Assembly (NCBI RefSeq): GCF_013426735.1
Contig: NZ_AP023272.1
Coordinates: 3,640,501 to 3,704,500, forward strand
DNA from: Agrobacterium vitis
GTDB lineage: Bacteria; Pseudomonadota; Alphaproteobacteria; Rhizobiales; Rhizobiaceae
DNA: 64,000 nt
Direction of reading: 5' to 3'
Under the pieces are notes generated by a model. It ran no database searches, had not been told where the DNA came from, and saw nothing but the letters and a program-made list of their open reading frames with translations. Position numbers and translations under genes: made by a program. Position 1 is the first letter of the stretch; each line of letters begins with the position of its first letter. Below, piece by piece: positions 18,772 through 30,933 of the stretch.

Positions 18772-20355
18772 CTAGATCGCGATTGCCACGCCGTCTCCTC
18801 GCGGATCGGTCGCGGCGAAGTAGGTTTTATCGGACTTTTTGAAGCCCGCCATTTGGGCTACACCCATCTTTAGCGAGTAGCGTTCGAGTACGCTGAGTAC
18901 CTGACCGAAATTACTCAGAGGCATCTCACTGAGCCATATAACTTTATTAGCCTTTGGAAAAAACCCAAAGTTGGCCGCACGTGGTGAGGAGAGAACGGTT
19001 GACAACCGTTGCTTCCAAACAAGTATCCTAAACAAAAGCTGTGCAAGTACTTGAACTTGCACAGGTCCTCCAGTTGTTCCCAACGATAATTTATACTCTA
19101 TATTTTCAACCAATAACGCATTAGTTGTGTGGGGTGCGGGCATCCGTGGTTTTAGTAATTTCCAGTCGGCGGAGTTTAATGAAAATGCTGACGCTCTATT
19201 CGATAGAGATAGATCCGTTTCGCCAACATTTACAAGCGCTCCAAACGGTGTGAATGTTGACCCCGTTAAACCGATCACCGCGCCATTAGCTCCTGCTAAA
19301 GCGGCAAAAACGGTATCGCTTCCTGCTGACAAGGCAGGTAAAAGGGTTGTCGCGTCCAAGCCGCGCACGACATGGGATGATATCTCCGATACAATATCGT
19401 TTTGATTGGGAGGTAATTCATCAGTTCTAGTGCGATAAGGAAAGTCATTAAGAACTTGTGATAAAATACCTGATGCGATGCACACCAAAGTGAAAAGTTC
19501 GTTGTCCGATTTAATGCCTTTGCGTTTGTTGAAGAAATCAAGCACGCGCAACAAAACGAGGAGTTCAAGCCATGGCGTATTTGGACCGACTAAGGTGATT
19601 TTGGCATCGAATACATAATCGGTAACGAGTTCGGACTTCACACTTTCAAAATCGGTAATGTCCTCGCCGGAGAAAATACCGCACGAATCCCTGCTAATAA
19701 CATTAGCAATATGTGATCCAAATGTACCGGAGTAGAGATCTTCAAAGCCGTTTAGTGCGATAGCGTCAAGTGTATTGTTACTCGATTTGGGCCATTTTAT
19801 GAAACGATCTTTAATGTCCGACGCAAGAAGAGACTTCTGCCATAATGGTAGATTTTTTGCTCTCTGCAACTCGTGACTATGCGTATCCAAAAAATAATCG
19901 AGAGTTTTAGTTCTCGCCAATGTATCTCCAGAGGCAGATCGAATCCTTGCGGCGATTGACTTTGCATCGACATCGAACGTTTTCGAGAAGAGATCGAGGC
20001 CACGTGGGGCTCCGTAAACCATTGCGCTTTCCCAGCCGCGACGTGGAATTGATGAAGAGAAACGGTCAGGTAGGTGGCCTGTGCCGCTTCGTCCGCATCC
20101 ATTCACGCCAAAAGCCGTGCCGTCTCGGCTAGAATGAATAATAATACAATCGCCACCGAGACCGCATAAGTGCGGGAGTTGACGACCAAGCGAAAGTAAG
20201 GCTGCAGTGGCAGAACTCTCCAAAGAGCTAGAAGCCAGAAATTCCGTTAAGCAAAGGGTCGAGGATAACACATCGGGTGTAGCGACAGCGAATATTTCTC
20301 CTTCGGCGAATGAGCTTTGTCCCAATCTAGATTGGCATTCGCTGCTCATTTTCAT
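18772..20355 (-). CDS. Gamma-glutamyltransferase-fold (Ntn hydrolase) enzyme
   Basis: The 527-residue protein matches the GGT family in several places: CGLGGDCIIIHS (64-75), the putative self-cleavage site GSDTVFAAL with nucleophile Thr348, LTGSTFTPFG, LSNRASAFSL, TTGGPVQVQ in place of the usual PGGS-type loop, and the C-terminal AATDPRGDGVAIA. Ordinary GGTs are exported; this one has no signal peptide, so it should act in the cytoplasm. By family it would cleave or transfer a gamma-glutamyl or related amide. In the operon it may remove or add a protecting amide group. The large-subunit region is divergent, so substrate cannot be guessed. Confidence 0.75.
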   Translation of the reverse strand: MKMSSECQSRLGQSSFAEGEIFAVATPDVLSSTLCLTEFLASSSLESSATAALLSLGRQLPHLCGLGGDCIIIHSSRDGTAFGVNGCGRSGTGHLPDRFSSSIPRRGWESAMVYGAPRGLDLFSKTFDVDAKSIAARIRSASGDTLARTKTLDYFLDTHSHELQRAKNLPLWQKSLLASDIKDRFIKWPKSSNNTLDAIALNGFEDLYSGTFGSHIANVISRDSCGIFSGEDITDFESVKSELVTDYVFDAKITLVGPNTPWLELLVLLRVLDFFNKRKGIKSDNELFTLVCIASGILSQVLNDFPYRTRTDELPPNQNDIVSEISSHVVRGLDATTLLPALSAGSDTVFAALAGANGAVIGLTGSTFTPFGALVNVGETDLSLSNRASAFSLNSADWKLLKPRMPAPHTTNALLVENIEYKLSLGTTGGPVQVQVLAQLLFRILVWKQRLSTVLSSPRAANFGFFPKANKVIWLSEMPLSNFGQVLSVLERYSLKMGVAQMAGFKKSDKTYFAATDPRGDGVAIAI

Positions 20356-20382
20356 AGTTATTTTATCTCCTGATTGCTGACT

Positions 20383-21168
20383 TCAAATTTTCTGGGCGTT
20401 TATCAACGTTGTGCCATAAGAGACCTGGTACCGGTTGGCCACATACTCTTCATAAAGCCGTGAATAGTACATTTCTGTAGCTACGGCGGCATCAGAATTT
20501 GTAAATTGCTTTCCGACGACGGAGCCACTTCCAACATGCCAGTCGCGGAAGTCGTCATAGTTGCTAAAATCCAACTTTTCTTCGTGGAACGAGATCTTCG
20601 CGATCGAAAATCCGTCAAGGAGAGTCGGAATTTCGGAAGTAGAGAGCCGACGTGAATCGAAACTTTCTACAGGCGCGATTGGTGGAAATCTTTCACGAAC
20701 TTGGTTGATGATGGATGTTTGCATTGAATTTTCACCTGGAAGAAATGAGAATGCTAAGGCGGACGACATATGTATCGATCCACCATCTCTCAACAATCCA
20801 CGGATCTTTTTGATGACGGACTTCTGATTGGGATGAAACCAATGTAAGCATGCCGCGCAAATTACATGATCGAAAATTCCGATCTCAGGCAACTCGTGTT
20901 GTAAAAAGTCACCAATATAAAACGCCGAAGATGTGGCTTTACTTTTTGCAATTTCGACCATTTGGGGAGATATATCGACACCGACATATTCAGTGCATCC
21001 AATTCTCTCCAACATTTCATATGCATTTCCAGTCCCGCATCCAACATCTAGAACCCGACCACTCGGTTGGCCGCGGTCTAAAAGTGTTTGTAAGTACTGC
21101 TTTTGCAGTTTTTTTGATGTTCTTTCATATGATGCTGCATCAGCCCAAAGATTACTTAAGTCGTTCAT
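20383..21168 (-). CDS. Class I SAM-dependent methyltransferase
   Basis: The 261-residue protein has the SAM-binding motif I VLDVGCGTGN, motif II EYVGVDIS, and a later FDHVICAACLHWFHP. The overall pattern resembles small-molecule O-, N- or C-methyltransferases of the Methyltransf_11/25 type. The start at ATG 21168 overlaps the stop of the BKACE-type gene by 4 bp (ATGA). Within this operon a tailoring methylation of the product is the simplest inference; target atom unknown. Composition is AT-rich like its neighbours. Confidence 0.85.
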   Translation of the reverse strand: MNDLSNLWADAASYERTSKKLQKQYLQTLLDRGQPSGRVLDVGCGTGNAYEMLERIGCTEYVGVDISPQMVEIAKSKATSSAFYIGDFLQHELPEIGIFDHVICAACLHWFHPNQKSVIKKIRGLLRDGGSIHMSSALAFSFLPGENSMQTSIINQVRERFPPIAPVESFDSRRLSTSEIPTLLDGFSIAKISFHEEKLDFSNYDDFRDWHVGSGSVVGKQFTNSDAAVATEMYYSRLYEEYVANRYQVSYGTTLINAQKI

Positions 21169-22028
21169 TCATCTACTCCAAAATTTTTTCCATCATTCTT
21201 CAATCCTAGCAAATCGCGCGCTTCGCGAGCGCTCATCAGCGGCCGCTCTGATATCTCTGCTAGCTCGACGACTCTTTGAATTAGGGTAGCATTAGTAGCT
21301 GCAACAGTTCGATTAGCGTCAAACCACAAATTATCCTCCAAGCCTACGCGAACATGGGAGCCATCAGCAATTGCCATTGCGTTGGCAATTATTTGCTGCC
21401 GCCCAATTCCTCCGTATGATAGAATACCTGCATTTCGCAGCTCCTGCCAAAATGGCGCCACGTGACATGGCGTCGCTTGAGCGCCATATACATTTCCGAA
21501 AATAACGTTAAAATAGAATGGTGGCTCGAGCATTTTTCGAGACGAAAGATAATGCCATGCATTAAGCATTCCAAGATCAAATATCTCGAGCTCAGGCTTA
21601 ACACCATTTTTCTTTAGTGCGCTACAAATATATTTTATTGTTTCAGGCGAATTTATACTTTCCTTGCTTGAGAAATTTAAAGAGGAAAGGGTTAGGGATG
21701 CCATGTCAGGCTTCACTGTACCGGAAAGTTTAATCGGAGCGCAACGTCGTTCAGGATCACTGATGTTGCGACCACTTAAAGATACGCAAATAATTAAATC
21801 GCTATTATACTTTCGGATTCCTTCTATGATTGCTGCATATATTTCAGGGTCCGATAAAGGTGCTCCAGAGGCCGGATCACGCGCGTGAAGATGTGCAATG
21901 CAGATACCCTTGGACGCAGCGTCAAGAACGTCATTGATAATTTCGGTAGGCGATATAGGGACGTGCGGAGAATCTGTTTTTTGTGGTAGCATTCCGGTAG
22001 GGGCGAAATTTATCAATAATTTTTTCAT
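21165..22028 (-). CDS. BKACE-type beta-keto acid cleavage enzyme (DUF849 family)
   Basis: The 287-residue TIM-barrel protein starts LLINFAPTGMLP and has the zinc-binding HLHARD (46-51), with later GGIGRQQ and GLEDNLWF motifs of the DUF849 family. Characterised members condense a beta-keto acid with acetyl-CoA and release acetoacetate and a CoA ester, as Kce does in lysine fermentation; others act in carnitine breakdown. It is second in the operon, 15 bp after ribA. A member between riboflavin-type genes and a methyltransferase is unusual. It might cleave or form a carbon-carbon bond in the product or supply an acyl-CoA. Confidence 0.85.
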   Translation of the reverse strand: MKKLLINFAPTGMLPQKTDSPHVPISPTEIINDVLDAASKGICIAHLHARDPASGAPLSDPEIYAAIIEGIRKYNSDLIICVSLSGRNISDPERRCAPIKLSGTVKPDMASLTLSSLNFSSKESINSPETIKYICSALKKNGVKPELEIFDLGMLNAWHYLSSRKMLEPPFYFNVIFGNVYGAQATPCHVAPFWQELRNAGILSYGGIGRQQIIANAMAIADGSHVRVGLEDNLWFDANRTVAATNATLIQRVVELAEISERPLMSAREARDLLGLKNDGKNFGVDE

Positions 22029-22043
22029 CGGAATAGCCAGTAG

Positions 22044-22637
22044 TTATCGGATCGTGATATTGTGACCGTGCTTCTGTTTTGCAGTTAAATATCTGATATT
22101 ATTTTGATTTAGAAAGGTTGGCGTATTGATAATTTCAACCAATGAAACTTCTGAACCGGAAAAAACAGAAATTTTCGCTGGATTATTTGTTATCAATCGT
22201 ATCTTTGAGACACCCAAGGCCGAAAGCATACTCGGAACGAATGTGAAATCACGCCCATCATCTTTGTGGCCGAGAAGCCTATTGGCAGAGAATGTGTCAA
22301 TGCCATTATCTTGTAGTTTATACGCTGAAAGCTTTTCATAGAGACCGATTCCACGACCCTCTTGCCTCAGGTATAAAAGCACCCCCCCCGATTCATTTAG
22401 CATATCAATCGCGAAGCCCAATTGGTTCCCGCAATCGCATCGCTCAGAATGAAACAAGTCACCAGTTATACATTCTGAATGAATTCGAACCTTCGGAGCG
22501 TAGTCATCGCTGGAGCTCTTAAAAACAACTGCGAAATGCTCAAGATTATCTTGCAATCCAGAAAATGTTACAAATGTGGGGGCTCTATGCGGCGATCTGC
22601 CAATAGGAATTTCAACACTATCTCGAATTTCTATCAT
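22044..22637 (-). CDS. ribA: GTP cyclohydrolase II (RibA-like)
   Basis: The 197-residue protein is a single-domain RibA without a DHBP synthase (RibB) domain. It shows the zinc ligands Cys56, Cys67 and Cys69 in ECITGDLFHSERCDCG, the catalytic LRQEGRGIGL and the SANRLLGHKDDGRDF motif. By family it opens GTP to 2,5-diamino-6-ribosylamino-pyrimidinone phosphate with loss of formate, the first committed step of riboflavin and also of some azapteridine antibiotics such as toxoflavin. It is first in the nine-gene operon, so the promoter should lie at 22638-22950. AT-rich composition sets it apart from core genes. Confidence 0.92.
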   Translation of the reverse strand: MIEIRDSVEIPIGRSPHRAPTFVTFSGLQDNLEHFAVVFKSSSDDYAPKVRIHSECITGDLFHSERCDCGNQLGFAIDMLNESGGVLLYLRQEGRGIGLYEKLSAYKLQDNGIDTFSANRLLGHKDDGRDFTFVPSMLSALGVSKIRLITNNPAKISVFSGSEVSLVEIINTPTFLNQNNIRYLTAKQKHGHNITIR

Positions 22638-22974
22638 TTTCTTGCCATTTTGAATTTAACTTCATTGGATCTTGGCCTATATCATATCGGTCAGATCGAT
22701 GAAGCTACATGATTTATACTCTTTCGACACCAAACTATACAAAATCAATATCATGATCAGAGGAAATTCGCGGCGACTGCGCTCTTTATTACATTAAATA
22801 GCTAACATTGAGCTCGCGTTTTGCGGACTAGTTATGACGCATAACATATTTGATGGAGCGAAGAAATAAAAAACCGTCATAAAATTGAAAAAAATGTAAA
22901 CGATACATCGTCCTATGTTGCATACCAAATCGGCCCTTTAATTGCGGGACTTAGAGGCTGCCTCAAAAAGAGGT
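22638..22974 (-). other. AT-rich leader and promoter region of the metabolic operon
   Basis: About 340 bp without a gene, between ribA (read leftwards) and an IS5 remnant. It is AT-rich with several A/T runs and probably holds the operon promoter. I searched by eye for an FMN riboswitch and saw no convincing match. Confidence 0.4.
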
Positions 22975-22992
22975 GGGTGATTTCTACAGGTT

Positions 22993-23268
22993 ATGATTCC
23001 TTCGGATTTGCGAGATTCGATGGAGTTCACGATGGCCTGGACCAAAATCACCCGCCAGCAATATGCCCGGCGAAAGGCACGCTACGCAAGCGATATGACA
23101 GATCGGGAATGGGGGCTGGTTCAGCCTTTCCTGCCGGTGCCCCGCCGCTTGGGCCGTCCACGGACCACGGATTTACGCGAGGTCGTCAACGCTCTGCTTT
23201 ACATCGCCTCGACCGGTTGCCAGTGGCGCATGCTGCCGAAGGATTTTCCGCCCAGTTCAACCGTCCAG
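22993..23268 (+). pseudogene. IS5-family (DUF4096) transposase, N-terminal fragment
   Basis: The likely start is ATG 23032 ([15 protein letters not shown]), followed by [18 protein letters not shown] and [13 protein letters not shown], the standard N-terminal domain of IS5-type transposases. Coding identity stops at 23268, where the IS3 inverted repeat begins; the catalytic domain is nowhere to be seen. The gene is dead, and the missing remainder implies that a deletion followed the IS3 insertion. Confidence 0.8.
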
Positions 23269-23308
23269 GGGGGTGCGGACGAAAACTTGGACCACCAGGA
23301 GGTAGTTC

Positions 23309-23809
23309 ATGTATTCCTACGCAGACAGACTTCGAGCTGTTGAGCTCTATATCCGACTTGGCAAGCGGCTCAAGGCGACCATTCGCCAGTTGGGTTATCC
23401 CACGAAAAATGCCCTGAGGGGCTGGTGCCGCGAGTACGTACAGCATCTCGACCTGCGTACTCAGCCGGTAGCGCGAGCGCCAAAATTTTCCGAGGCCCAA
23501 AAGCATGCTGCCCTTGAGCATTACCGCACCCATGATCGTTGCATCTCTGCGACGATGAGGGCGCTCGGCTATCCCGGTCGAGGCACTCTAACCGCATGGG
23601 TTCGTGAGGCGTTTCCGGAGGCGCGGACATCGATGGTTGGTCGATCGTGGCACCCTTGTTATTGCGAGGAGGTCCGGCAAGTGGGGGTCATAGGTCTCTG
23701 TAGTGGAGATGAACGCGCTCAACAGGTGGCTGACCGGCTGGGCGTCTCAAGGCCGACTTGTACAGCTGGAAAGATCAGTTACTCGGTCACGAGGCTCCCT
23801 CATCCATGA
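23309..23809 (+). CDS. IS3-family transposase, upstream frame (helix-turn-helix)
   Basis: ATG 23309 starts [20 protein letters not shown]. Two helix-turn-helix segments are visible ([21 protein letters not shown] and [21 protein letters not shown]), the DNA-binding part of this IS3 subgroup. In this frame the protein goes off course after [11 protein letters not shown] near 23757, while the next frame continues with the expected [10 protein letters not shown] single missing base, for example ACCTTG changed to ACTTG, would explain it; a programmed -1 shift is possible but the site has no obvious slippery heptamer. Confidence 0.8.
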   Translation: MYSYADRLRAVELYIRLGKRLKATIRQLGYPTKNALRGWCREYVQHLDLRTQPVARAPKFSEAQKHAALEHYRTHDRCISATMRALGYPGRGTLTAWVREAFPEARTSMVGRSWHPCYCEEVRQVGVIGLCSGDERAQQVADRLGVSRPTCTAGKISYSVTRLPHP

Positions 23810-24846
23810 AACGCCGCAAATCCAACCCCAAGGTGCCTGAACGTGAAGAGCTCGAGCGACAGCTTGAAGCCCTCCAGCGTGATGTCCGCCAGTTACAACT
23901 CGAGCATGATCTCCTGAAGAAGGCCAACGAACTCCTAAAAAAAGACCTGGGCGTCGATCTGCAGATCCTGAGTAATCGGGAAAAGACACAGCTGATTGAC
24001 GCCCTTAAGGAAGTTTATCGCTTGCCAGAACTGCTTGCCCAGCTTCGGATTGCCCGCAGCTCCTACTTCTACCATCGCGCCCGCATGTGCCTGGCAGACA
24101 AGTATGCCGCCGTCCGCCACAGCCTAGCAGAGATCTTTGAAGCGAACCGTCGTTGCTACGGTTATCGACGACTGCAGGCATCGCTGGCCAGACAGAGCGT
24201 GATAATCTCGGAAAAGGTTGTTCAGCGATTGATGAAGCAGGAGAAGTTGGTCGTTGCTAGGCCGCGTCGACGGCGGTTTGGATCCTATCTGGGAGAGATC
24301 AGTCCAGCGCCCGAGAACCTGATCAATCGCGACTTCCATGCAAAAGCGCCGAACGTGAAGTGGCTGACAGACATCACCGAGTTCCAGATCCCAGCTGGCA
24401 AGGTGTACCTTTCGCCTATCATCGATTGCTTTGACGGCATGGTCATCAGCTGGTCGATCGGAACGCAACCAGATGCTGGTCTCGTCAATAGCATGCTGGA
24501 TGCAGCCATCGGAACCGTCGCCAACGGCGAGGAACGGCCAATCATCCATTCTGATCGCGGAGCCCATTATCGCTGGCCAGGCTGGCTAACCCGGATCAGC
24601 GAAGCGAAGCTGGTTCGCTCGATGTCCCGAAAGGGTTGCTCGCAAGACAATGCCGCGTGCGAAGGCTTCTTCGGCCGGTTGAAAACCGAACTCTTCTATC
24701 CCCGGGACTGGAAGGCCATGACAATCGAACAGTTCGTCGGCGAGGTGGATGCCTATATCCGCTGGTACAATGAGAAGCGCATCAAGATATCGCTGGGATC
24801 GCTCAGCCCGGTCGAATATCGTAAAATCCTCGGCCTGTTATTATGA
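23758..24846 (+). CDS. IS3-family transposase, catalytic frame
   Basis: The frame encodes a coiled-coil leucine zipper region (LERQLEALQRDVRQLQLEHD) and an rve integrase domain with catalytic acids in LTDITEFQI, IIHSDRGAHY and CEGFFGRLKTE. The end HIKIS-like region RIKISLGSLSPVEYR is family-typical. It lies in the -1 frame relative to the upstream part and overlaps it by 52 bp. If no frameshifting occurs, the element cannot move by itself. Confidence 0.88.
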   Translation: MYSWKDQLLGHEAPSSMKRRKSNPKVPEREELERQLEALQRDVRQLQLEHDLLKKANELLKKDLGVDLQILSNREKTQLIDALKEVYRLPELLAQLRIARSSYFYHRARMCLADKYAAVRHSLAEIFEANRRCYGYRRLQASLARQSVIISEKVVQRLMKQEKLVVARPRRRRFGSYLGEISPAPENLINRDFHAKAPNVKWLTDITEFQIPAGKVYLSPIIDCFDGMVISWSIGTQPDAGLVNSMLDAAIGTVANGEERPIIHSDRGAHYRWPGWLTRISEAKLVRSMSRKGCSQDNAACEGFFGRLKTELFYPRDWKAMTIEQFVGEVDAYIRWYNEKRIKISLGSLSPVEYRKILGLLL

Positions 24847-24874
24847 AGCAGTCCAACTTTTTATCCGCACCCCC

Positions 24875-25321
24875 AACGGGTCAGTTCTCAGTGGAAATCA
24901 ACAATCAGATGACGTCGCCGGATTCGTGCGATTTCCGGCGGGACAAGGCCCCAACCAAGGCGGCGGACGGGATAATCCCATCCCAGGCTGCCTGACCATT
25001 GAAAGTTCGCGCAAACAGTATTGCGGGCCGATCGTCCTCGACACGGGAAACCCGCAGATCCTCGTCATCACCCCAGAACCGTTTCATGACTGGCGCCCGG
25101 GGACCAAGGCAGCAATGTCTTTTGGCGACGGCAGCAATCCTTCATTGAAAGCCAGCTTCAGCGTTGGTAAAGGCATGACTGACTCGACACGGCTCGCCGT
25201 CGGACCTTTTCCCAATTTCCATCAGCCACCCACCAGAGTTCTGGTCGGAGTGGAGGTCTACAAACATTTTTCCGTACTCTATGATTATAAAAATGGTCAG
25301 ATTGGCTTGAAGCATCTCTAA
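24875..25321 (+). pseudogene. Aspartic-protease-like protein, 5' end lost
   Basis: Outside the IS3 right end an open frame of about 148 residues continues to the stop at 25321 with no start or binding site of its own. It contains GPIVLDTGNPQ, a DTG aspartic-protease-type motif, and ends VLVGVEVYKHFSVLYDYKNGQIGLK, like the C-terminal strand region of pepsin-fold or retropepsin-like proteins. A second DTG/DSG motif is not seen. I take it for the 3' remainder of a secreted protein whose 5' end was removed by the IS3-linked rearrangement. Confidence 0.5.
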
Positions 25322-25449
25322 AATGGGGTGATCAATGACAATGCGCGGAGGCTACTTGTCGACACCAATAATGAGCTTCAAAATATGAAGCTTCCTCCAT
25401 GAAAAGGGACAGGGCCATGCACTACCGCCCTGCTAATTATTTCCGCCTA

Positions 25450-28642
<3,193 letters not shown>

Positions 28643-28662
<20 letters not shown>

Positions 28663-29674
28663 CCATCAAGCAGAGCAGAAGAGCTTCGATATGTTGGTCG
28701 TGCTCTCCATCATTTGGATACCAGATCGGGTGGATATCGGCCGCTTCGAGTTGACGCCGCCTTTCAACCCTTCTCCCCTCGGCAGGAAATGGCACGAATG
28801 CGTAATGGCGTGGATTTTGAACGTTCGCGCGCTTCTTAAGCTCATTCAGAGCCATCAACGGTCGATCAACCGACAGACTGCACCCGAGGAAAAGCAAGCT
28901 TCTGGTTGAAACAAGGCCATTTAGGACATCGGCAAGCGTACTCTCGTTTCCATAGGCGCGGTCATAGTCCGAACGGGTTAAAACACGGCCATCTGAATTA
29001 TTGGCCTCACCGTGGATTCTGAACAAGCAGTTTCGGTCATCCGCAGCTCTTGCTGGAGCAGTTCGAAGATCTCTGCCTGCAAACGTCCGCTGGAACCGCA
29101 TATTCGCGAGTTCGTATGCCCGATCCAGGGTGTAATCAAAATTGGTGGTGACCACACCGATCTTGAATATTTCCGGCAAAAGCGAAATCGGGCCTTGGAT
29201 CCTCGGCTTCGGCTCACCAAAGACATTCTCGATATTCTCATCCAGAATGTTAGAGCCAAGACGGTCAGACAAAAGTTGTGCGGCATCTTCATAGAGGCCA
29301 CCGTCCAGGAGCCCCTCCATCTGTGGAGCGGCGGCCGGGTCCTCTTCTTGGAGATGCTGCAGGAACTCTCGCCACCCCGGAAAATTCGACGAGATTGACA
29401 TCCCAGCGCCAACCCAAGGCACCACAGATTGATTTTGGACACGACTGATTAAACGACGAAATCGTTCAAGACACCCATATTCTCTCAAGAAACTGCGGGC
29501 ATGCTCCTTAGCGTCCTCTTTAACTCGAGCAACGAAATCTACGAATGCTTGCTCGTAGCTCTCATCATCCAATTTCTGAAGCGCGACATCCCGTGACCAG
29601 ATCTTGTCGCGGATCGATATAGGTTCGCCTTCTGCGTTCAAATCGTCCTGAAAACGCGCGCGAAAGTACTCCAT
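28643..29674 (-). CDS. SIR2-domain protein embedded in the hsd operon
   Basis: The 343-residue protein has a SIR2-like Rossmann core: [10 protein letters not shown] (the NAD-binding GAGxS), [21 protein letters not shown] in place of the sirtuin HG motif, and [13 protein letters not shown]. The roughly 75 residues before it are helical and unrecognised. Bacterial SIR2-like proteins of this architecture commonly act in phage defence as NAD-degrading effectors rather than deacetylases. It starts on the last base of the hsdS stop and overlaps hsdR, so it is a true operon member. I infer an abortive-infection or back-up function coupled to restriction. Confidence 0.82.
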
Positions 29675-30933
29675 CAGGTCGCACTCCCCAGCGACGACTC
29701 ATTATTCGTACCAACCCGAAGCTGCCCCGACATCAGCTTTGGAAGTAAAAGATCGCGTGTCTCTGATAGAGTGCGCGAATTTCGCAGGTTCATTTCGATC
29801 CTGCTAAACATGGGGTCAACAAGATCGACGAAAATCTGCATAATTTGAGCTGTTGGCAAGACTACTGGTAACGGCCGAAAATTCCGCTTGCTAATTTCCA
29901 TAAATGTCGAGCCATTCGCGTTGGCTTTTATAAGGTCCATGTTTTCTTTGCACCAGAACAGTGCATAGGATGTAGGAAGCTTCACAGATGGCCTGATCGC
30001 AATAAAGCCTTGGTTCACGGCGACTTTCGTCGCAGCGATGGCTAGGTACCCGATCGGTGCCCTTGAGGACAAAAGAACCGTACCTTCTGGAGACAATCCG
30101 GAGGTGATCTTTTTCAGCCCAGCGTCAGTCAGACGTCTTTCCGTTTCAAACAACACTAGCCCATCAAGATTTGAAAGGTCTTTGGGCGTCGCCCACGCGT
30201 GGTATCCACCATTCCAATAGCTTGGGTCGGCGGTGCTCGGCGTGCTTCCACCGACGATATCAGTTAGATCGCCGATAGGTGCGACTTTCCATCCCTCCGG
30301 CAGCCCATCATCCCCAAGCGCAGCCGGGAACAGATCGGCAAGGGCTTGTGCCCGCTCGGCGTCCTGCACGAGGCCGCCCATGATGGTGAGGGGATCGGCT
30401 GCACCTTCCAGCTTGCGGCGGGTGGGGCCGAAATCCACGAACCAGTCGCGGAAAATCGCTTGCGCCATCGCCTCCAGCGTCTCGTTCATCCGCCGGTTCA
30501 GTTCGATCTTGTCGTCGAGAGAGCCGAGCACCTCAGCAATTCTCAGCCTCTCGCATCTCGGCGGCACGGGCAGCTCTACAGAATTCAAGGAACGTTGGTT
30601 TATGAGCGGTTGACCTGAGCCGCTTCGCAACCGGCCCAAATCGGCCATTAGCAGAGCGTAGTGCCAAAACCGCCCCTCATCCTGCTGGTTTGCTATGGCT
30701 TTGATGGCATTATCTGTTACCCATGAGGAATGTTTCGAGAAATGCACGCTGCCGCAATAAGTGCCCACTCGTCCAATTACGGTAGTAAGAGGCGGAGCGT
30801 TGCAGTCTCCAGATCTGCCTATAGGTCCATTCGAACCAAACACGGCGAACTCGCCACCCCCAGTCCGCTCTGGAGACGATCGTCCATTGGAAAAAGTGAC
30901 GAAATCGCCAAGCCTCGCCGTTTCATAGCTCAT
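29674..30933 (-). CDS. hsdS: Type I restriction enzyme specificity subunit S
   Basis: The 419-residue protein has two target-recognition regions separated by the conserved central segment [30 protein letters not shown] helix (shown in part) and [16 protein letters not shown]. The second recognition region begins [16 protein letters not shown] and includes [12 protein letters not shown]; the C-terminal repeat is shorter ([18 protein letters not shown]). By family HsdS reads a split DNA target for methylation by HsdM and cutting by HsdR. It overlaps hsdM by 4 bp. The target sequence cannot be predicted by eye. Confidence 0.93.
   Translation of the reverse strand: MSYETARLGDFVTFSNGRSSPERTGGGEFAVFGSNGPIGRSGDCNAPPLTTVIGRVGTYCGSVHFSKHSSWVTDNAIKAIANQQDEGRFWHYALLMADLGRLRSGSGQPLINQRSLNSVELPVPPRCERLRIAEVLGSLDDKIELNRRMNETLEAMAQAIFRDWFVDFGPTRRKLEGAADPLTIMGGLVQDAERAQALADLFPAALGDDGLPEGWKVAPIGDLTDIVGGSTPSTADPSYWNGGYHAWATPKDLSNLDGLVLFETERRLTDAGLKKITSGLSPEGTVLLSSRAPIGYLAIAATKVAVNQGFIAIRPSVKLPTSYALFWCKENMDLIKANANGSTFMEISKRNFRPLPVVLPTAQIMQIFVDLVDPMFSRIEMNLRNSRTLSETRDLLLPKLMSGQLRVGTNNESSLGSAT

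Larger units (their letters stand above)
23269..24874 (+). mobile_element. IS3-family insertion sequence
   Basis: About 1,606 bp with terminal inverted repeats: left GGGGGTGCGGACGAAAACTT, right read inwards GGGGGTGCGGATAAAAAGTT, both continuing GGAC. It carries overlapping transposase frames A and B. The bases flanking the two ends differ (CAG left, AAC right), so no target duplication is visible. The left flank is an IS5 fragment and the right flank a truncated cellular gene: a recombination or deletion junction. Confidence 0.85.
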
